Below are positions 1-3,695 of a DNA stretch of 6,579 nucleotides, one piece after another. Source of the DNA: Betaproteobacteria bacterium (GTDB lineage: Bacteria > Pseudomonadota > Gammaproteobacteria > Burkholderiales > SG8-41); NCBI GenBank assembly GCA_021414185.1, contig JAIOOZ010000668.1, positions 1 through 6,579 on the forward strand, given 5' to 3'. Numbering within the stretch: position 1 is the stretch's first letter; each line of letters begins with the position of its first letter. The position numbers and the translations under genes were made by a program. A model generated the notes under the pieces. That model did not search any database, was not told the origin of the DNA, and saw only the letters and a list, made by a program, of their open reading frames with translations.

Positions 1-170
1 ACGCGAAAATGGCGCGCAAGCTGGGGCACCATCGAAAAATAACGCCGCGAGCTGCTCATCGCCGGATGCAGCATCAGCAGCGGCCTAGCCGGTTTCCACG
101 GATCGGTGAAATCGTCGATGTAATAAGCAATCTCGACGCCGTCGCTGGTTTTGAAAGTCTGTTTTTCCAT
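1..170 (-). CDS. Alpha/beta hydrolase, N-terminal fragment (3' end outside window)
   Basis: The minus strand reads from an ATG at 170 to the window edge without a stop, giving 56 complete codons beginning MEKQTFKTSDG. The fragment carries the first strands of an alpha/beta hydrolase. It has a DDFTDPWK segment at residues 19-26 and a His-Pro oxyanion-loop signature (LHPAMSSS) at 34-41. The nucleophile elbow and the catalytic Asp and His lie beyond the window. Ungapped alignment with the complete hydrolase at 366-1193, starting at the shared SDG, gives about 24 identities in 47 residues, so the two are tandem paralogues. The ATG is supported because it gives an N-terminus nearly as long as the paralogue's. 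The purine-rich AAGAAACGGAAA just upstream is at best a weak ribosome-binding site. The substrate is unknown; enol-lactonase-like and carboxylesterase activities are both possible. Confidence 0.85.
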   Translation of the reverse strand, partial: MEKQTFKTSDGVEIAYYIDDFTDPWKPARPLLMLHPAMSSSRRYFSMVPQLARHFR

Positions 171-223
171 TTTCCGTTTCTTGGTACTCAGTAAGTAAAA
201 ACGTATCTTAAAACTAAAAACAG

Positions 224-350
224 GCCACAGAGGTCACAGAGAACATTCTGTTCAATACCCCCTTGAGGGGTACAGAGAAATTCCGGAAACAGGAAGGAAT
301 CACATCGCTCTAATTTGCTTTTCCTCTGTGAACTCTGTGTCCTCTGTGGC
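224..350. repeat. 127-base intergenic element with inverted terminal repeats
   Basis: The gap between the two hydrolase genes holds an element with 18-base inverted ends: GCCACAGAGGTCACAGAG at 224-241 and CTCTGTGTCCTCTGTGGC at 333-350. They match at 17 of 18 positions. Each end is built from short CACAGAG-type units; the right end has three in tandem from about 323. The interior has further small perfect stems: GAACA/TGTTC around TTC (241-253), TACCCC/GGGGTA (256-272) and ATTCC/GGAAT (280-300). No coding potential and no clear target-site duplication are visible. Read on the minus strand, the element lies just after the upstream hydrolase's stop and is followed by a T-rich stretch (about 207-222). 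It could therefore act as a terminator or mRNA-end structure. From memory, similar CACAGAG-type intergenic repeats occur in other proteobacteria; copy number in this genome is unknown. Confidence 0.7.
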
Positions 351-365
351 TAATGCTATTTCTAG

Positions 366-1193
366 TCACAGTGCGCGGCCGGCGCGCACATCGTCGACAA
401 ATCGCTTCGCTTCCTGCGCGCAACGATCGGGGATCTCGCCCACCATGCTGTGACCGGCGCCTTTGACACTGATGTAACGGCAGTTCTTGCCCAGATACTG
501 CCGCATCTGCTCGTATTCATGCGCTTCGACCATGGGATCCGGGTCAGGCACCACCATCAGCGTCGGACACTTGATCTCGCCCAGGCGCTCCGGGAAGTAC
601 TCGCTTGCCATCAGCGGCACGAAGCGTCCGAGATGCTCGGGGGTCACGCCTTCCGCAGTATCGAGAAACCATTTCTGATGTTCCGGACTCGCATTGCCTA
701 TGCGGTCGTGCATGGTTTCGGTCAGAAACTGCCGCACACCACCGGCAGCGACGCGCGCCAGCCAATTGCCTTTCTTGGGGCGCTCGGGATTGATGCCGGC
801 TGTAGCCGCATAGAACCCCAGCGAGGCAAACCGTGCGGGAAAACGCAGTGCTGCATGCATGGCGATCATTCCGCCGGCCGACGCACCAATGATGTGCGCG
901 CGCTCATAGCCCAAGCGATCCAGCAACTCGATCAGGTCGCGCGCCAGCCGTTCATTCGTCAGCGGCTTGTCGAGGCCGGGCTCGGATTTGCCGTGTCCGC
1001 GGATATCGGGCCGCACGACGACGTAGTCGCGTGCGAGATGCGGCACCCACGCGTAGAGCCGCAGCGCGCTGCCCATGCCCGGATGCAGCAGCACGACGCA
1101 GTCGGCTTTTTTCCACGGGTCGGTAAAATCGTCGAGGCAGTAATGCAGCGTGGTGCCGTCGCTCGCCTGCCAGAAATTGCTGGAAGTTGTCAT
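366..1193 (-). CDS. Alpha/beta fold hydrolase
   Basis: This is a complete 275-residue single-domain alpha/beta hydrolase, the usual length for the enol-lactonase/esterase-like group. The oxyanion-loop motif is LHPGMGS at residues 36-42. A DIRGHGKS loop lies at 63-70. The nucleophile elbow is GASAG at 103-107 with Ser105. The acid is Asp217 or Asp219 in VPDPDP, and the base is His248 in GAGHS. All triad members are present, so it should be active. No signal peptide is visible, so it is probably cytoplasmic. I chose the ATG at 1193 over an in-frame GTG at 1235. The GTG would add a proline-rich MWHQPPHPPTGNPF extension that the adjacent paralogue lacks. No good Shine-Dalgarno sequence precedes either start. 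The gene diverges from the TTT receptor and precedes its paralogue in the same direction. A lactonase or esterase acting in the catabolism of a carboxylate is plausible, but the substrate is not determined. Confidence 0.93.
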   Translation of the reverse strand: MTTSSNFWQASDGTTLHYCLDDFTDPWKKADCVVLLHPGMGSALRLYAWVPHLARDYVVVRPDIRGHGKSEPGLDKPLTNERLARDLIELLDRLGYERAHIIGASAGGMIAMHAALRFPARFASLGFYAATAGINPERPKKGNWLARVAAGGVRQFLTETMHDRIGNASPEHQKWFLDTAEGVTPEHLGRFVPLMASEYFPERLGEIKCPTLMVVPDPDPMVEAHEYEQMRQYLGKNCRYISVKGAGHSMVGEIPDRCAQEAKRFVDDVRAGRAL

Positions 1194-1256
1194 AAAAGGA
1201 TTACCGGTAGGTGGATGCGGTGGCTGGTGCCACACGCAAGTCAGTTGAATTTGCCG

Positions 1257-1279
1257 GTTGATTATAGATTATCGTCAAC
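1257..1279. promoter_or_regulatory. Candidate operator: 23-base dyad in the divergent region
   Basis: Between the divergent hydrolase and TTT-receptor genes lies an imperfect dyad centred at 1268. Its outer arms are GTTGA (1257-1261) and TCAAC (1275-1279), and its inner arms are ATA (1264-1266) and TAT (1270-1272). Eight of the eleven base pairs about the centre are symmetric. Size and shape fit a dimeric transcription factor site, and the position allows control of both genes. It overlaps a TATAAT hexamer on the minus strand. A very weak plus-strand pair, TTGAAT (1245-1250) and GATTAT (1267-1272) with a 16-base spacer, also overlaps it. No regulator gene is in the window, so the cognate protein is unknown. 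Confidence 0.35.
1261..1266 (-). promoter_or_regulatory. Candidate -10 hexamer for the alpha/beta hydrolase
   Basis: On the minus strand, 1266-1261 reads a perfect TATAAT, about 68 bases before the chosen hydrolase ATG. The best -35 candidate at a 17-base spacing (TACACG, 1289-1284) matches only three of six consensus positions, and there is no extended -10 TG. A factor binding the overlapping dyad may therefore be needed for activation or could repress. This is a pattern match only. Confidence 0.3.
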
Positions 1280-1324
1280 GCGGCGTGTAGCGAGCCGCTT
1301 CCGAAAACGCCAGCTTTTGCTACT

Positions 1325-2323
1325 ATGCGATATATGAACAACATAGACCTTCGACGTACTGCACGGCTGGCCATCGCGGTAACTTTCTCCTGCAGCGCTA
1401 TCGCCGCGACCGCCGCGGATTCAGGCGCATATCCGACCAAGCCGATACGCTTCATAGTGCCCTTCGCGCCGGCGGGCAGCGCCGACGCGCTGGCGCGCAC
1501 GATACAGCCGGCCTTGAGCGAAGCGCTGGGCCAAACACTGGTGATCGACAACCGTCCCGGCGCGAGCAGCACCATAGGCACCGACATGGCAGCCAAGGCG
1601 GTGCCTGACGGCTACACCCTGCTGATGGTGACCACCACCCACACGGTCAACCCCAGCCTGATCAGCAAATTGCCATTCGATACTGTGAAGGATTTTGCCC
1701 CGGTCTCGCTGGTCGTGTCTCAGCCTAACATCCTCGTCGTGCATCCGTCGGTGCCGGCAAAATCGGTGAAAGAGCTGGTCGCCATGGCCAAAGCGAAGCC
1801 GAACACGATGAATTTCGCATCCGGCGGCAACGGCAGTTCACCGCATTTGTCGGGTGAGTTGTTCAATATCGTGGCGGGCATCAAGATCACCCACATCCCG
1901 TACAAAGGGTCCGGCCCCGGCGTCACCGACCTGCTGGGCGGACATGTGCAATTGATGTTCGCAGGGCCGCTGGCGCTCGAACAACATATCAAGAGCGGCC
2001 GTGTCCGCGCGCTGGCGATTGCCGACAAGCGGCGCTCCACGGTTCTGCCCGACGTGCCGACCATGACCGAGGCGGGCTTTCCCGGCGTCGAAACCGGCAC
2101 CTGGTACGGAATACTGGCTCCCGCGCGTACGCCGCCGGCAATCGTCGCGCACGTTCAGAAGACGATAGTACGCATACTGCAGGCGCCCGATCTCAAGTCG
2201 CGCATCCTGAACCAGGGCGTCGATATCGTCGCCAGCACTCCGGACGAATTCGGAAAGCTTATAATCGCCGAAGTCGCAAAATGGTCGCGCGTCGTAAAAG
2301 CCGCCGACATACACGCGGACTGA
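1325..2323 (+). CDS. TTT (Bug/TctC family) substrate-binding protein
   Basis: This 332-residue protein is a periplasmic receptor of the tripartite tricarboxylate transporter type, at the usual family length. An N-terminal export signal has RR at 10-11, a hydrophobic stretch at about 13-28, and a likely cleavage after an Ala at about 30-31. The mature protein opens with the family hallmark YPTKPIRFIVPFAPAGSAD (36-54). The ligand-loop segment ASGGNGSSPHLSGELF lies at 165-180, followed by IPYKGSGP at 191-198. These proteins bind small carboxylates or related amides and aromatic acids in a two-lobed cleft; the ligand cannot be predicted. No TctA/TctB membrane genes are in the window, as is common for orphan Bug receptors. 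A second ATG at 1334 would shorten the signal by three residues, and neither start has a clear ribosome-binding site. The aminotransferase starts 28 bases downstream on the same strand, suggesting an operon and an amino- or keto-carboxylate ligand. Confidence 0.95.
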   Translation: MRYMNNIDLRRTARLAIAVTFSCSAIAATAADSGAYPTKPIRFIVPFAPAGSADALARTIQPALSEALGQTLVIDNRPGASSTIGTDMAAKAVPDGYTLLMVTTTHTVNPSLISKLPFDTVKDFAPVSLVVSQPNILVVHPSVPAKSVKELVAMAKAKPNTMNFASGGNGSSPHLSGELFNIVAGIKITHIPYKGSGPGVTDLLGGHVQLMFAGPLALEQHIKSGRVRALAIADKRRSTVLPDVPTMTEAGFPGVETGTWYGILAPARTPPAIVAHVQKTIVRILQAPDLKSRILNQGVDIVASTPDEFGKLIIAEVAKWSRVVKAADIHAD

Positions 2324-2351
2324 CAGCCACGCACATATAGCAAAGACTCTT

Positions 2352-3680
2352 ATGAAACCTCAAGATTACGACCTCGACGCATTCTGGATGCCGTTCACCG
2401 CCAATCGCCAGTTCAAGGCGAAGCCGCGCATTTTTACTTCCGCCAAGGACATGCATTTCATCACCGACGACGGGCGCGAAGTGCTCGACGGCATCGCCGG
2501 CCTGTGGTGCGTGAACGCCGGCCACGGCCGCAAGAAAATCGTTGAAGCGATACAGAAACAGGCAGGCGTGCTTGATTACGCGCCGCCGTTTCAGATGGGC
2601 CATCCGCTGCCGTTCAAAGTCGCCACGCGTTTGAAGCAATTACTGCCCGGTGATCTCGACCATGCGTTTTTCACCAATTCTGGCTCGGAAGCAGTCGAGA
2701 CCGCGCTGAAAATCGCGCTCGCCTATCATCGCGCGCGCGGCGACGGCCAGCGCCGCTGGCTGATCGGGCGTGAGCGCGGCTATCACGGCGGCAATTTCGG
2801 CGGCGTGTCGGTCGGCGGCATGCCGGCCAACCGCAAGGCCTTCGGCAGCTTATTGCCGACGGTCGACCATCTGCAGGCTACGCACGACCTCGAACACAAT
2901 TCATTCAGCCGCGGCCAGCCTGCGTGGGGTGCGCACCTCGCGGATGAACTGGAGAACCGCATCATCCCGTTGCACGATGCCTCCAACATCGCCGCGGTCA
3001 TCGTCGAACCGCTTGCCGGCTCGGCCGGTGTCCTCGTCCCGCCCAAAGGTTATCTGGAGAGATTGCGCCAGATTTGCGACAAGCACGGCATCCTGCTCAT
3101 ATTCGATGAAGTGATTACCGGTTTCGGCCGCCTCGGCGCGTCGTTCGCCTGCGAGAAACTCGGCATCATTCCGGACATCATCTGTCTTGCCAAAGGCCTC
3201 ACCAACGGCAGTGTGCCTATGGGTGCCGTCATGGTGCGCAAAGGCATTTACGACGGCATGATGGCCGCTGCGCCGGAAAACACCATAGAGCTGTTTCACG
3301 GCTATACCTACTCCGGCCACCCGCTGGCCAGCGCGGCCGCGCTGGCCAGTCTCGACGTGTTCGAAGAAGAACAGCTGTTCAAACGCGCCGGTGACCTCGC
3401 GCCCTACTTCGAAGATGCCGTGCACAGCCTGCGCGAGCTGCCGCACGTCATCGACGTGCGCAATATGGGAATGGTGGCGGGCATCGAACTCGAGCCGATT
3501 CCGGGCAAACCGACGGCGCGCGCTTTCGAAGTCTTCCAGCGCTGCTACGAAAAAGGCGTTTTGGTCCGCACCACCGGCGACATCGTTGCACTGTCACCGC
3601 CGCTCATCATCAGCAAACCGCAGATCGACGAGATGGTGGGCACGCTGGGCGGCGTGTTGCGCGAAATGGGGCGTCAGTAG
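2352..3680 (+). CDS. Class III aminotransferase, omega-amino acid:pyruvate type
   Basis: This 442-residue PLP enzyme closely resembles the beta-alanine/omega-amino-acid:pyruvate aminotransferases (BauA-like). These move an amino group from an omega-amino acid or amine to pyruvate, giving alanine and a semialdehyde. Visible family features are WMPF at 12-15, GLW at 50-52, GSE at 111-113 (PLP phosphate region), GYHG at 143-146 and HDASNIAAVIVEP at 208-220. The cofactor Asp252 sits in FDEVITGFGR, the Schiff-base Lys281 in AKGLTNGSVPMGA, and HGYTYSGHP lies at 316-324. Arg406 corresponds to the substrate-carboxylate arginine of this family. All catalytic residues are intact. The protein is cytoplasmic, with no leader. 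The start codon begins 28 bases after the receptor stop, so co-transcription is likely. Beta-alanine is a reasonable default donor, but related members accept gamma-aminobutyrate, taurine or aryl amines, so the physiological substrate is unassigned. Confidence 0.94.
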   Translation: MKPQDYDLDAFWMPFTANRQFKAKPRIFTSAKDMHFITDDGREVLDGIAGLWCVNAGHGRKKIVEAIQKQAGVLDYAPPFQMGHPLPFKVATRLKQLLPGDLDHAFFTNSGSEAVETALKIALAYHRARGDGQRRWLIGRERGYHGGNFGGVSVGGMPANRKAFGSLLPTVDHLQATHDLEHNSFSRGQPAWGAHLADELENRIIPLHDASNIAAVIVEPLAGSAGVLVPPKGYLERLRQICDKHGILLIFDEVITGFGRLGASFACEKLGIIPDIICLAKGLTNGSVPMGAVMVRKGIYDGMMAAAPENTIELFHGYTYSGHPLASAAALASLDVFEEEQLFKRAGDLAPYFEDAVHSLRELPHVIDVRNMGMVAGIELEPIPGKPTARAFEVFQRCYEKGVLVRTTGDIVALSPPLIISKPQIDEMVGTLGGVLREMGRQ

Positions 3681-3682
3681 GC

Positions 3683-3695
3683 CGCGTCAGACGCG
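3683..3695. other. Short palindrome at the convergent gene ends
   Basis: The aminotransferase stop and the reductase stop face each other with six bases between. CGCGTCAGACGCG here is a perfect inverted repeat around one base; as RNA it could form a five-base-pair stem with a CAG loop. It spans the reductase stop codon. No T-run follows on either strand, so it is a poor intrinsic terminator candidate. It may matter only as a weak bidirectional structure. Confidence 0.25.

Noticed and set aside
9..194. A 61-codon plus-strand open frame at the left edge
   Set aside because: It is antisense to the N-terminal part of the first hydrolase, whose homology to the neighbouring paralogue is clear.
1202..1209. 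TACCGGTA eight-base palindrome just upstream of the hydrolase start
   Set aside because: It is short enough to arise by chance and has no flanking symmetry, so it is not listed as an operator.
1194..1235. GTG start at 1235 for the complete hydrolase
   Set aside because: The 14 extra residues are proline-rich and absent from the tandem paralogue. The ATG at 1193 gives an N-terminus of comparable length.
450..1337. A 295-codon open frame on the plus strand opposite the complete hydrolase
   Set aside because: It lies antisense to a gene with an intact Ser-Asp-His triad. Its translation shows no recognisable domain and is rich in His, Arg and Gln, as expected of an antisense shadow in GC-rich DNA.
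2324..2351. Possible promoter or regulatory site between the receptor and aminotransferase genes
   Set aside because: The gap is only 28 bases with no convincing hexamers or hairpin. Co-transcription is the simpler reading.
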